Source: Streptomyces sp. Ncost-T10-10d
GTDB lineage: Bacteria; Actinomycetota; Actinomycetes; Streptomycetales; Streptomycetaceae
DNA: 50,947 nt
Direction of reading: 5' to 3'
Assembly (NCBI RefSeq): GCF_900091955.1
Contig: NZ_FMDF01000214.1
Coordinates: 1 to 50,947 of the forward strand
The notes under the pieces were generated by a model. The model saw nothing but the letters and a program-made list of their open reading frames with translations. It searched no databases and had not been told where the DNA came from. Made by a program: the position numbers and the translations under genes. This document shows positions 17,610 to 25,622 of this stretch, piece after piece. Position 1 is the first letter of the stretch; every line of letters begins with the position of its first letter.

Positions 17610-17935
17610 TCCCCTGTCCCCCTGTCCCTGTTCCCGTTCCCGTTCCCGCGCGAGTGAACCCTGCGGTGAGCACCCTTCGCCGGTCCGCCCCTCGGCCTTG
17701 CGGGGCCGAGGGGCGGGCCACCGCAGGGCCGTGATCCGCTGCGTGAGGAGCATCACAACAACGTGCCCGGCGAACTGTTGTACGAGCCTCCGGAGTGCGG
17801 CAAAACTTCCTGGCACGGGCGCTCGCCGGGCCGATGTCTCCACGCCCGCTTCCCCTCAATCCCCAGCAGGAGTGGCGGCGTTGGGTTCGTACGGCCGCTC
17901 AGGCGACGAGCAAATGAAGATCGGAGTGTTCACCC
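17610..17935. other. Intergenic region after the tricorn gene
   Basis: Pyrimidine-rich CCCTGT/TTCCCG repeats (about 17612-17650) are followed by a strong hairpin terminator at 17685-17716. No credible gene is seen. The short reading frame MKIGVFTLERD just before the WD40 gene has only a poor ribosome binding site and overlaps the WD40 start in another frame. Confidence 0.55.
17685..17716 (+). terminator. Terminator of the tricorn protease gene
   Basis: CCGCCCCTCGGCC (17685-17697) pairs perfectly over 13 bp with GGCCGAGGGGCGG (17704-17716) around the loop TTGCGG, 75 bases after the stop codon. Confidence 0.8.
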
Positions 17936-20185
17936 TTGAACGGGACTGAGCGGTTCGCCACCGTGCTGACCGAGGCTGCGGAGGTGGACGCACGGCTGTC
18001 GGACCCGGCGTTCCTCGTACGGGGGGCTCCGGAAGACGTCCACGCGCTCCTGGACCAGGCGGTGAGCCCCGCGGCGCGGCTGGCCGCGGCGGTGTACCGG
18101 CTGTCGGACCAGGACCCCCGCCGTGACGCGCGCCCCCACGGACGACGCGACCTGCTCGCGCTGGCCGCGGCACGGTTCGGTGACCGGGATCTGTCCCGAC
18201 GGATCTCCGACGTGCCGGTCGAGGGAGGTCCCGACGTCCGTTGGGTGGTGGACTGGGCCACCGGTTCCAGCGGCCAACTGCACCGGGCCGACCGGCCGCT
18301 GCACACGCTGTCCGGCCACACCGGCAAGGTGGCGGCGGTGGCCGCGACGGTACTGGGAGGCCGGGCCGTCGCCGTCACCGGGAGCACCGACAGGACCGTA
18401 CGGATCTGGGACCTCGCCACCCGTCGGCAGGTCGGCGCACCACTCACCGGACACACGTCCGGCATCACCGCTGTGGCCACCTGCCTCGTGGACGGCCGCG
18501 CCGTTGCCGTGACCGGCGGCCAGGACAAGACGGTTCAGGTGTGGGACCTGGCTGACGGCCGTCGCATCGGTGAGCCCCTCACCGGGCACAGCGGCGCAGT
18601 GTGCGCCGTGGTCACCGCGATGGTGGACGGCCGCCCGGTAGCCGTGAGCGGCGACCGGGACGGCGTGGTGCGGGTCTGGGACGTTGCCGCGCTTGCGCCG
18701 CTGGGGGAACCCCTCACCGGATCCCAGAGGGCCGTGACCGGTGTCGCCACCGCGGTGGTGGAGGGCCGGACCGTCGCCGTCACCACGGGCTGGGACGAGA
18801 AGGAGCGGGCCGTACAGGTGTGGGACCTGGCCACCCGACGGCCGGTCGGTCCGCTGGACACGGGCGAGGACCGGGAGGCGCGTGCGGTGGCGACCGCCGT
18901 GGTGGAGGGCCGTCCGGTCGCCCTCGCCGCGGGCTCCGACGGGAAACTGCGCTGGTGGGATCTCGCCTCGCGGGAGCCGATGAAGAAGGCCCGCAGGGGG
19001 CCACAGCAGCAGAGCGTCACCGTGATCGCCACCGTACTGGTCGAGGGCCGGACGGCCGCCGTCACGGCCGGCTGGCTCGACGAGTGCGACCCCTGCCCCA
19101 CCCTGGAGGTGTGGGACCCCGCAACCGGGGAGGTACTGGATGATCTGGGCCACGGTGCGAATTCCGCGATCCTTGCCGTGGTCACCGCGGAGGTGGACGG
19201 CCGTCCGGTCGCCCTCGCCGCCTTCGAGGACAAGACGGTCGAGGTGGTGGGGCTGGGCCCCGGCGACCTGCCGGGTTCACCCGTCGCGGGCCACGGCCGA
19301 CCGGTGAGGGCAGCGGCGACGGCGGTGGCCGAGGGGCGTCCGATGGCCTTCACGGCCGGCGACGACGGTGCGGTACGGGCATGGGATCTGGGCACAGGCT
19401 CAGTCGTGAGCACCGGCCGCCTCCTGACCGAGCACACCCGGCCGATGAAGGCACTGGCGACTGCGGAGCTGGACGGGCGCACCGTCGCCCTCGCGGCCTG
19501 CGACACACAGGTCCACCTGTGGGACACCGCCACCGGTCGCCAGGTGGGCGCTCTCCAGGGTCACACCCGGCCGGTCACGGCGGTGGCCGTCACTGCGGTG
19601 GCGGAGCGGCCCGTCGCCGTGACCTGCGGATGGGACAAAACCGTTCGCCTGTGGGACCTGACGACGCTGCGACCGCTCGGCGAACCTCTCACCGGGCACA
19701 CCGGCTGGGTGTGGGCGGTGGCGACCACGGTGGTGGACGACCGTCCCCTCGCCGTCACCGTCGGCAACGACGAGACGGTGCGGATCTGGGACCTGGCCGC
19801 CGGGGAGCCCGTCGGCGAGCCGCTGGCCGGAGGCGACTGGGGCCTGTCCGTGGCGGCGGCCGTGATCGGGGACCGTCCGGTGGCGGTCACCGGCTGCCAC
19901 GACGGCACGGTGCGGATGTGGGACCTCGCCGCGCGACGGCTCGACGCCCTGCTCACCGGACACACCGGACCGGTCAGGGCCGTGGCTGTCACCACGCTGG
20001 AGGGACGTCCGGCCGCCGTCACCGGCGGCGACGACGGCACGGTCCGGTTCTGGGACCTGACGGCCGGCCGGCAGATGGGCCCGGAGCTGCTGTTCCCCTC
20101 GGAAGTACGCGCCGTGGCGGTGACACCGAGCGGCCGGCTGGTGGTGGGCTTCGACCAGGAGGTCGTGGCCCTGGCACGCCGCTGA
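17936..20185 (+). CDS. WD40 repeat protein with about 14 blades and a STAND-type linker but no NTPase domain
   Basis: This 749-residue protein is a soluble scaffold or sensor without catalytic motifs. After about 120 residues of helical sequence (SPAARLAAAVYRLS, RRDLLALAAARFGDRDLSRR), it has about 13 full WD repeats plus a closing half-repeat (EVRAVAVTPSGRLVV). They have a period of about 45 residues and units like GHTGKV... VTGSTDRTVRIWDLA. Fourteen blades would form two seven-bladed propellers. The N-terminal segment resembles the linker that, in Streptomyces, joins an AAA/NACHT-type NTPase to a WD40 sensor. That NTPase and any effector domain are absent here (inference). The start is a TTG at 17936 with GGAG about nine bases upstream. 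There is no operon partner on the same strand. Confidence 0.85.
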   Translation: MNGTERFATVLTEAAEVDARLSDPAFLVRGAPEDVHALLDQAVSPAARLAAAVYRLSDQDPRRDARPHGRRDLLALAAARFGDRDLSRRISDVPVEGGPDVRWVVDWATGSSGQLHRADRPLHTLSGHTGKVAAVAATVLGGRAVAVTGSTDRTVRIWDLATRRQVGAPLTGHTSGITAVATCLVDGRAVAVTGGQDKTVQVWDLADGRRIGEPLTGHSGAVCAVVTAMVDGRPVAVSGDRDGVVRVWDVAALAPLGEPLTGSQRAVTGVATAVVEGRTVAVTTGWDEKERAVQVWDLATRRPVGPLDTGEDREARAVATAVVEGRPVALAAGSDGKLRWWDLASREPMKKARRGPQQQSVTVIATVLVEGRTAAVTAGWLDECDPCPTLEVWDPATGEVLDDLGHGANSAILAVVTAEVDGRPVALAAFEDKTVEVVGLGPGDLPGSPVAGHGRPVRAAATAVAEGRPMAFTAGDDGAVRAWDLGTGSVVSTGRLLTEHTRPMKALATAELDGRTVALAACDTQVHLWDTATGRQVGALQGHTRPVTAVAVTAVAERPVAVTCGWDKTVRLWDLTTLRPLGEPLTGHTGWVWAVATTVVDDRPLAVTVGNDETVRIWDLAAGEPVGEPLAGGDWGLSVAAAVIGDRPVAVTGCHDGTVRMWDLAARRLDALLTGHTGPVRAVAVTTLEGRPAAVTGGDDGTVRFWDLTAGRQMGPELLFPSEVRAVAVTPSGRLVVGFDQEVVALARR

Positions 20186-20224
20186 TCGAGGCACATCGCG
20201 CCCGCGGACGGGGGTCCGGCCCCT

Positions 20225-20666
20225 CTACGCGGGCGGCCCCGCTCCCCCGGCACCGACGGCAACCGGATCGCCCACCGCCCGCTCCCACCCGGTGGGCGCC
20301 GGCAGCTCGCACCACACCGTCTTGCCGCGCGCCTTGATCCACCCCCCACCGCAGCGACAACGCGTCCACGAGCACCAGCCCCCGCCCCGACTCGTCACCG
20401 CCCGCCGCGCTCCGCATCGCCGGCCAGGCACACGGCTCGGGATCGCTCAGCTCGACGCGGACACGACCGGTGCATGTGCCGCTGACCCGGAGCGTGACCG
20501 GCGTTCCCTCGCCGAGATGCACGATCACATTGGTCAGCAACTCACTGACGCAGAGCAGCAGATCGGGCGAATCCGCGCCCCCGCACCGCTCCCGCAGGGT
20601 GTGTCGCACCTCCGGTACGGCCTTCGGCACCGCGAGCAGGTCCACCGCGATCGGCAGCGGGCTCAT
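20225..20666 (-). pseudogene. RsbW-like ATP-binding regulatory protein (HATPase_c), frameshifted
   Basis: This is a small GHKL ATPase of the anti-sigma-factor kinase type that Streptomyces often encodes beside XRE-DUF397 genes. The ATG at 20666 starts MSPLPIAVDL, and the N-box helix is LLLCVSELLTNVIVHLG. The G-box region DESGRGLVLVDALSLRWG is intact. The frame then shifts in a run of six G (plus-strand 20342-20347); with five G the protein reads on as WIKARGKTVWCELPA, the usual C-terminal strand, to a stop at 20225. Without correction the frame runs on for about 100 unrelated residues. The defect is a one-base insertion or a homopolymer sequence error. The start overlaps the stop of the upstream small gene by four bases. 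Confidence 0.85.
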
Positions 20667-20884
20667 CCGCCGGCCGCCGTACGCAGCACCTCGGCCAGCC
20701 GACGCGCGGTGGCCGCATTGCAGTTGCCGAGCGCGACCAGCGGCGGCCGGGGCGCCCACCAGGCGAGCGTCAACGGGTCGACGCCCAGCGACGGCAGGGT
20801 GATGCCGTGTGCCGTGAGCGCGGCGCGGAGCGCGTCGACGGCCGAGCCGATGTCGTAGTCGGGGGTGTCCTGTGTCTCGTCCAT
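20663..20884 (-). CDS. Small conserved-looking protein of unknown function
   Basis: This 73-residue protein (MDETQDTPDYDIG...) has no recognised domain. It contains AVDALRAALTAHGITLPSL and a helix ATARRLAEVLRTA. The ATG at 20884 is preceded by AAAGGTGGATGG. Its stop overlaps the start of the RsbW-like gene by four bases, so the two form a unit divergent from the XRE-DUF397 operon. This arrangement is common in Streptomyces, and the small protein may work with the ATPase or the regulator, but nothing in the sequence shows how. Confidence 0.7.
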   Translation of the reverse strand: MDETQDTPDYDIGSAVDALRAALTAHGITLPSLGVDPLTLAWWAPRPPLVALGNCNAATARRLAEVLRTAAGG

Positions 20885-21001
20885 GAGGGGCCATCCACCT
20901 TTCGTTGCACACTGTGACGAACCACTCACACGCTGCCGCACGGGGCTCTACCTTGAAAAGGTTTCCCACTCCACAACGCACAGCGCGAAAGGTGGTCAAA
21001 A

Positions 21002-21853
21002 GTGGCTACGCGCAAGGAGATCGACGGCTCGGCGGGTGTCCCGCAGTTCTACGGCAAGGAACTCCGCTTCAAACGGGAGGAGGCGGGCCTGACCCTGGAG
21101 AAACTGGTGGACGGCAGTTTCTACGGCATCACGTACCTGAGCGAGATCGAGCACGGCCATCGCCGGATGCCGGTGGATCTGGCACAGCATGTGGACCGGA
21201 TGCTGGGGACGGACGGGTTCTTCCAACGGCGGTGCGAGGACGTGAGGAAGGCCAAACAGGGCGCTCACTCTTCGTACTTCGCTGCGGTCGTAGAGGCGGA
21301 GACGCGAGCCCGGACCATCAGCGAGTGGTCCGGCACGCTAATCCCCGGGCTGCTCCAGACCAGGTCGTACGCTGCTGCTGTCATTCACTCCGCGCATTCC
21401 CTGGATACGCCGGAAGAGGTCGAGGCCAAGATCGTCGCCCGGCTGCACCGGGCCCGACTCTTCCACAACCCCAAAAAGCCCGAGTACTGGGTGATCATGC
21501 ACGAGTCCCTGGTGCACCACTCCATCGTCCCGCCTGTGGAGATGGCCGAGCAGCTGGACCATATCGCCGCCCTGGTACGGCGGAACCGCGTCGTTGCACA
21601 GATCCTTCCGTGGAACGGCCCGACCCGCGCCCTCTCGGAACTGCCCCTCTTCCTCATGGATTTCGACAACGAACCGCCGTTGCTCTACACCGAGGGCCCC
21701 TACCACGGTCAGACCATCGACGATCCGTCCATCGTGGTGCGTTACCGCAAGGCATACGATCGGCTGAGGGCCGCCGCCTCGCCGCCAGAGGCGTCCCTCG
21801 CCCTGATCGAGAAGGCGGCTGAGGAGTACCGGCATGGCCAGCATCGACCTTGA
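21002..21853 (+). CDS. XRE-family helix-turn-helix regulator with DUF5753 ligand domain
   Basis: This 283-residue DNA-binding protein has an N-terminal Cro/C1-type helix-turn-helix (about residues 15-70: GKELRFKREEAGLTLEKLV... YLSEIEHGHRRMP) and a DUF5753 domain (about 100-275) with the WSGTLIPGLLQTRSYAAA motif. It is the regulator half of the Streptomyces XRE-DUF397 pairs (WhiJ/BldB-like systems), which influence development and antibiotic production. The start is a GTG at 21002 with GAAAGGTGG upstream. Its 3' end overlaps the DUF397 gene by 20 bases. The divergent RsbW-like gene and small gene complete the usual neighbourhood. Confidence 0.92.
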   Translation: MATRKEIDGSAGVPQFYGKELRFKREEAGLTLEKLVDGSFYGITYLSEIEHGHRRMPVDLAQHVDRMLGTDGFFQRRCEDVRKAKQGAHSSYFAAVVEAETRARTISEWSGTLIPGLLQTRSYAAAVIHSAHSLDTPEEVEAKIVARLHRARLFHNPKKPEYWVIMHESLVHHSIVPPVEMAEQLDHIAALVRRNRVVAQILPWNGPTRALSELPLFLMDFDNEPPLLYTEGPYHGQTIDDPSIVVRYRKAYDRLRAAASPPEASLALIEKAAEEYRHGQHRP

Positions 21854-22106
21854 CCTCAGCATCGCCACCTGGCGCAAGAGCAGCTACAGCAACGGCGACG
21901 GCGGCAACTGCCTCGAAGTCGCAGAGGGGTTCGCCACCTGGCGTAAGAGCAGCCACAGCAACGGCAGTGGCGGCGACTGCCTCGAAGTCGCGGACGGCCA
22001 CCCCGGCATCGTCCCCGTCCGCGACTCCAAGCGCCCCGAAGGACCGGCACTCGTCATCGCCGCGTCCGCCTGGACGCCGTTCGTCGAGGCCGTCAAGGCA
22101 TCCTGA
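21834..22106 (+). CDS. DUF397 protein with an internally duplicated N-terminal motif
   Basis: This 90-residue partner of the XRE regulator is thought to bind and modulate it, as WhiJ-associated DUF397 proteins do. DUF397 normally starts once with a WRKSSYSN... CLEVA motif and ends VRDSK... PALVI...W..FV. Here the WRKSS.SNG.GG.CLEVA unit occurs twice, followed by one C-terminal part (VPVRDSKRPEGPALVI and WTPFVEAV). The duplication is a 69-bp direct repeat at 21864-22001 with few differences, so it looks recent and in-frame. The ATG at 21834 overlaps the regulator gene by 20 bases, consistent with translational coupling. Confidence 0.9.
   Translation: MASIDLDLSIATWRKSSYSNGDGGNCLEVAEGFATWRKSSHSNGSGGDCLEVADGHPGIVPVRDSKRPEGPALVIAASAWTPFVEAVKAS
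21864..22001 (+). repeat. Two tandem 69-bp copies inside the DUF397 gene
   Basis: The copies at 21864-21932 and 21933-22001 begin GCCACCTGGCG and contain AAGAGCAGC and CTCGAAGTCGC in register. The unit encodes 23 residues and keeps the frame. Confidence 0.85.
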
Positions 22107-22143
22107 CCCGCCGCCGCATCCGGAACGGCAAGGAGCACGGCTC

Positions 22144-22377
22144 TCACGATGGTCGGCTCCGCCGGAGTTCGACTTCGACGAGGTCGACAAACGCGAGCGG
22201 CACGCGATCGAATGCGGCATCGATCGACTCAAGCACCACAAGGCTGTGGCCACGTGCCATGACAAGCTCGCGGTCCACTACGAAGCGACCGCACTGGTCG
22301 CAGCCATCAACAAGTGGCTGTGGCCGCCGCCTTCGCAGGCTGTGCGAGAGGGCGTCAGCGGTGGCCCAGCACGTTGA
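22144..22377 (+). pseudogene. C-terminal remnant of an IS5/IS4-type transposase
   Basis: The translated segment SAPPEFDFDEVDKRERHAIE, then CGIDRLKHHKAVATCHDKLAVHYEA and a final VAAINKWL, matches the last part of DDE transposases. There the conserved Glu of the R-x-x-E-R-like helix is followed by N/D-RLK and the R/HDKLA motif. Only about 60 residues remain; no start, upstream catalytic Asp residues or terminal inverted repeats are seen. The end runs into the convergent VOC gene. The remnant marks an old insertion next to the DUF397 gene. Confidence 0.7.
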
Positions 22378-22702
22378 CCACCCGGCCGTTGGGATCGCGG
22401 ACGAAAAAGCGCCGCACGCCCCACTCCTCGTCCTGCAAGGCATGGACGATCTCCGCACCGCTGTCCCGCATGACCGCATAGGCCGCGTCCACGTCGTCCA
22501 CTTCGATACTCATGTCGGGAGCGACCGGGGCAGTCTTGTCGTGGGTCATGAAACTGACCTGCGCCGCAGGACCGGACGGGGAGGCGAGCGTCATGATCCA
22601 GCCGTGGTTCATGACCTCCTCGAAGCCCAGTAGGCCATAGAACTCCCGGTTCTCGTGCGCAGCTTCTGACTGGATGTTGGGCACGACACGGCGAACGGCC
22701 AT
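22355..22702 (-). CDS. VOC/glyoxalase family protein
   Basis: This 115-residue single-domain protein of the vicinal oxygen chelate fold starts MAVRRVVPNIQS. It shows the beta-alpha-beta-beta-beta pattern with FYGLLGFEEVMNHGW, the SIEVDDVDAAYAVM strand-helix and the terminal VRRFFVRDPNGRVVNVLGH. Members include glyoxalases, dioxygenases and resistance proteins; this small type usually acts as a homodimer. The conserved DPNGRVVNVL segment suggests an intact metal or ligand site, but the substrate is unknown. TGGAG lies about seven bases before the ATG at 22702. Confidence 0.88.
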   Translation of the reverse strand: MAVRRVVPNIQSEAAHENREFYGLLGFEEVMNHGWIMTLASPSGPAAQVSFMTHDKTAPVAPDMSIEVDDVDAAYAVMRDSGAEIVHALQDEEWGVRRFFVRDPNGRVVNVLGHR

Positions 22703-22813
22703 CGACGACTCCAGGTGAGAACAGAACGGTCTCCGAGACCCTCCACTATGCACCCGGCCCGCACGTGACCTCTGATCGCTCCCGCTGGGTCCAGCCTGCT
22801 CGAAAACCCCGAA

Positions 22814-22844
22814 GCCCGTGGTCAGCCAAGGGCTGACCACGGGC
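22814..22844 (-). terminator. Terminator of the LAETG protein gene
   Basis: GCCCGTGGTCAGCC (22814-22827) pairs perfectly with GGCTGACCACGGGC (22831-22844) around a three-base loop, 54 bases downstream of the surface protein gene on the minus strand. Confidence 0.75.
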
Positions 22845-22897
22845 GGAGATCGAACGACGAGTTCACCGTCCACGGAGCACGGGGGCTCCGACGCGCA

Positions 22898-23704
22898 TCA
22901 GTGCTGCTGCGCCTTGCGGCGACGGATCACCAGGAAACCACCGGCCGCGACGAGCGCGGCAGCCGCTGCGGACAGCAGGCCGACAGGCGCGCCGTTACCG
23001 GTCTCAGCGAGGTCACCGCCACCGTGTGCGGACGGTGCGGACGAGGGGGTGGAGGCCGAAGCCGAGGGCGTCGCTGTCGCGTCCTCGGGGGTGGACGAAC
23101 CGGGTGTCCCGCTCGGCTGCGCCGGGGTGGACGGGCTGACGGATCCCGGCTCGGTGGCGGACTCCGACGGCGTGGACTCGCCGGGCTTTTCGCCACCCGG
23201 CTTCTCACCGCCCGGGTTCTCACCGCCCGGGTTCTCACCGCCCGGGTTCCCGCCGCCCGGGTTCCCGCCGCCCGGGTTCCCGCCGCCCGGGTTCTCGCCG
23301 CCGCAGTCGACCCAGAAGACCTTGTGCTTGGCCTTGCCGTGCTCACCGTCGAAGTTCCAGAACAGCTTGTAGTGGCCGTCGGGCAGGGACTGGTCCTCCG
23401 AACGAAGGTGTCCCTTGCCGTCGAGCGTCAGCGAACCGGATTTCACGATCTCGCCCTTGACCTGGGCGGTCGGGGGCCAGGCTGCGATGCGCCAGTCCAC
23501 TTTCTGGCCGGCGTCGAAACCGAAGGCGTCGAGATAGAAGGTGCACACGTGAGGCTCGTTCTTACGAAGCTCCTCGCCGGTCGCGGCATCGTGGATCTTC
23601 ACGGTGCCGTTGTCGCCGGGAGCGGTGGCGTACGCCGAAGGTGCAAGCAGCAGGGCCGCGGTGACGGCGGCCGTGAGCGTGCCTGCGGAAGCAACTGTGC
23701 GCAT
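22898..23704 (-). CDS. LAETG-anchored cell-wall surface protein
   Basis: This secreted protein of 268 residues is probably linked to peptidoglycan by a class E sortase, which uses LAxTG motifs in Streptomyces. It has a signal peptide (MRTVASAG, hydrophobic, YATAPGD), then a beta-rich domain (about 30-135) with two cysteines (HVCTFYLDAFGFD and FWVDCGG) likely to form a disulfide. A repeat region of eight PGG-E/G-N/K pentapeptides and a Ser/Thr/Pro-rich spacer follow. The C-terminus is LAETG, a hydrophobic helix and the basic tail RRRK. The ATG at 23704 was chosen; a TTG six bases upstream is possible. No sortase gene lies in the window, so anchoring would depend on a sortase encoded elsewhere. 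Confidence 0.9.
   Translation of the reverse strand: MRTVASAGTLTAAVTAALLLAPSAYATAPGDNGTVKIHDAATGEELRKNEPHVCTFYLDAFGFDAGQKVDWRIAAWPPTAQVKGEIVKSGSLTLDGKGHLRSEDQSLPDGHYKLFWNFDGEHGKAKHKVFWVDCGGENPGGGNPGGGNPGGGNPGGENPGGENPGGEKPGGEKPGESTPSESATEPGSVSPSTPAQPSGTPGSSTPEDATATPSASASTPSSAPSAHGGGDLAETGNGAPVGLLSAAAAALVAAGGFLVIRRRKAQQH
23181..23304 (-). repeat. 15-bp tandem repeats encoding NPGG(E/G)-type pentapeptides
   Basis: About eight units of the TTCTCACCGCCCGGG type (plus-strand reading) lie head to tail. Several neighbouring copies are identical, so copy number probably varies between strains. They form the flexible stalk of the surface protein. Confidence 0.85.
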
Positions 23705-23983
23705 GGGCAATCCAACGGTTGAATGAAAGGTTTACCGCGTGGGGGGACTGGCCGTGGGGGAGATCGCTCAGCCTCCTGCGACGACGCACGCCCCGTCAAT
23801 GCTCCTCTGACCACATGTGCCGCAGTACGTATCACTTGCCCCATTAGTCCCGCATAACGATTGGGAACAACACTCCGACCAAGACAGGCGTACCGTTCGG
23901 CGGCACCGCCGGGACGCCGGCCTGATGTGTCACCGTGGGCGGCCGGTCCGCCGCTGTCAGAGGTCGTTCCTACACTTCGGCCC

Positions 23984-24631
23984 ATGGGACTTTCGATATC
24001 GGTCGGACTCCTCTACGACCAGGCTCGCAATGACGCCGAGGGTCTCGACCACCACCGCCGTTCCTTCGCCCGCCTCGGCCAGGCGCTCACGGCGGAGGGA
24101 ATCAGCTGGCACGAGCCGGAGATCACCGATCCGCCTCGTGCCCATACCTTCTCCAGCGGCTTCCCTTACGGGTACCTGACCCACCTGCGCCGCATCCTGG
24201 TACTCGCGAACCTCGGCGAACCCGTCACACCGGCCCTGGCGGTCAGCAAGCGCCAGTACGACCACGACTGCGAGAAGATCCGGGACGAGACGTCGATGCT
24301 CGCTTCCCATCTCCTCTGTCACGCCGACAATGCCGGCTACTACGTGCCGGTCGACTTCGACGATCCGCTCTTCCTCCCCGACGAGGCGAAAGTCGAGGGC
24401 GCTGGAATGGTCGGCTCCAGTCGGCGCCTGCTGGCTGAACTCTCGGGCATCGCGGCGTCGATAGGCATCGACCTCGACGACAAGGGCGTTCCCTCCGATC
24501 CGGAGGGAACCGGACCGGCCGCGGGTCCGGCAATCGACGGACCCTTCGAGACGGAGCGTTTCGCCTGGTACGAGCTCTACCAGGCGTGTCTGGCGAGCAT
24601 CACCGGCGGCCACGCCATCGTGTTCCACTGA
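23984..24631 (+). CDS. Protein of unknown function, 215 residues
   Basis: I do not recognise this family. The protein begins MGLSISVGLLYDQARNDAEG and has no signal peptide or membrane helix. Notable segments are a helical region (HHRRSFARLGQALTAEGI), a FPYGYLTHLRR motif, CEKIRDETSMLASHLLCHAD and an acidic segment (FDDPLFLPDEAK). The C-terminal part (FETERFAWYELYQACLASI) looks helical. Its codon use and GC3 bias are normal for the window, so it is a real gene. The ATG at 23984 is the first good start; no clear ribosome binding site is seen. It is followed by a long hairpin at 24700-24758 and has no operon partner. Confidence 0.75.
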   Translation: MGLSISVGLLYDQARNDAEGLDHHRRSFARLGQALTAEGISWHEPEITDPPRAHTFSSGFPYGYLTHLRRILVLANLGEPVTPALAVSKRQYDHDCEKIRDETSMLASHLLCHADNAGYYVPVDFDDPLFLPDEAKVEGAGMVGSSRRLLAELSGIAASIGIDLDDKGVPSDPEGTGPAAGPAIDGPFETERFAWYELYQACLASITGGHAIVFH

Positions 24632-24699
24632 CGTCTCGTCAGTGTCGCTCCAGGTCGATCAGCCCGATACGCGCCCTGGGTTGCGGGCCGTGGTGCTGT

Positions 24700-24758
24700 G
24701 CGCCGGGTGAGACGGTCGGTCCGACCGGGGCACCGGCCAGGACCGTCTCACCCGGCGC
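24700..24758. terminator. Long-stem bidirectional terminator
   Basis: GCGCCGGGTGAGACGGTC (24700-24717) pairs perfectly with its 18-base complement at 24741-24758, with a 23-base loop that can fold further. It separates two convergent genes. Confidence 0.8.
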
Positions 24759-24821
24759 GCCAGGAGCCCGGCGCGCCGGGCCGGGGCTACCGGGTCGGCT
24801 TGTTCCGAGGGAAGGAGACCG

Positions 24822-25622
24822 TCACTTGACGTCGACGTAGTCGCCGGCCGCGGTCGCGCCGCCGGTCGTGTTCGTCTCACCGAAGGTCCAGCGCCAGTAG
24901 CCGTCGACGGAGGCGGTGACCGTGGTCTTCAGGGCACCGGTCGAGCTCGCCTTCACGATCTTGACCGTGTTGTACGTGCTGGTGCCGGCCTTGCGGAACT
25001 GGAGCTTGGCCGCCTTGCCGCCGAAGCCGGTGTACGTGTGCTTCACCCAGTCCGCGCGGGTGATCTTGCCGGTGACGGTGAGTTTGCCGCCCTTGGCGAC
25101 AGGTTCGGGCGAGGCGTCGACGGTGACCTTCGCCGCACGCTTGACTTGCACGGTGGCGGAGAGAGGCAGATACTCCTCGCTCTTGAGCCCGCCTTTCGCG
25201 TTCCAGATGCGTACCCAGATGGCGCTCTTCCAGGTCGTGGCGTCGTTGTTCGAATCGAGGGTGTAGCGCGGGTCGATGTACAGCTCGCCCTCGCAGTCGG
25301 CGGCCACGGAGCCGTCCTCACAGGCGGTGAGCACCGTGTAGATGGCCCCGCGCTCCGAGGCCTTGGCGGGGGTGGTGTCGTGGTACAGGAGCACGGAGGT
25401 GTTCACGTCGGACTGCTTGAGGCCGGACGGCCACGACACGTGGTACGTGAATGTGGGCCTGACCTCTGCAGACGTGCCCACGATGATGGACTTGCCCTTG
25501 TTCAGGACCAGGTTCGACACCTTGACGCCGGTGTCCGCCGCCTGCGCGGACGGCGCGGTGAATGCTCCCAGGGCGAGCGTTCCCGCGACCATGACCGCGA
25601 AGCCGGATCTGCCTGCGCGCAT
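24822..25622 (-). CDS. Secreted protein of unknown function with a possible Ig-like C-terminal domain
   Basis: This 266-residue exported protein has a signal peptide (MRAGRSGFAV, hydrophobic, APSAQAADTG). The mature part is rich in Thr, Lys and Val and looks all-beta. Two cysteines (TACEDGSVAADCEGE) may form a disulfide loop. The C-terminal third (VKRAAKVTVDASPEPVAKGG then KLTVTGKITRADW) resembles the Ig-like beta-sandwich repeats seen in many Streptomyces secreted proteins, followed by KLQFRKAGTSTYNTVKIV and WRWTFGET. The ATG at 25622 has AGAGG about seven bases upstream. No enzyme motif is seen; a binding or matrix role is only a guess. Confidence 0.8.
   Translation of the reverse strand: MRAGRSGFAVMVAGTLALGAFTAPSAQAADTGVKVSNLVLNKGKSIIVGTSAEVRPTFTYHVSWPSGLKQSDVNTSVLLYHDTTPAKASERGAIYTVLTACEDGSVAADCEGELYIDPRYTLDSNNDATTWKSAIWVRIWNAKGGLKSEEYLPLSATVQVKRAAKVTVDASPEPVAKGGKLTVTGKITRADWVKHTYTGFGGKAAKLQFRKAGTSTYNTVKIVKASSTGALKTTVTASVDGYWRWTFGETNTTGGATAAGDYVDVK

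Noticed and set aside
17914..17949. Leader peptide MKIGVFTLERD before the WD40 gene
   Set aside because: Poor ribosome binding site, no attenuator structure after it, and it overlaps the WD40 start in another frame.
23181..23304. CRISPR-like array
   Set aside because: The repeats are 15-bp units without spacers, inside a coding sequence for a Pro/Gly stalk.
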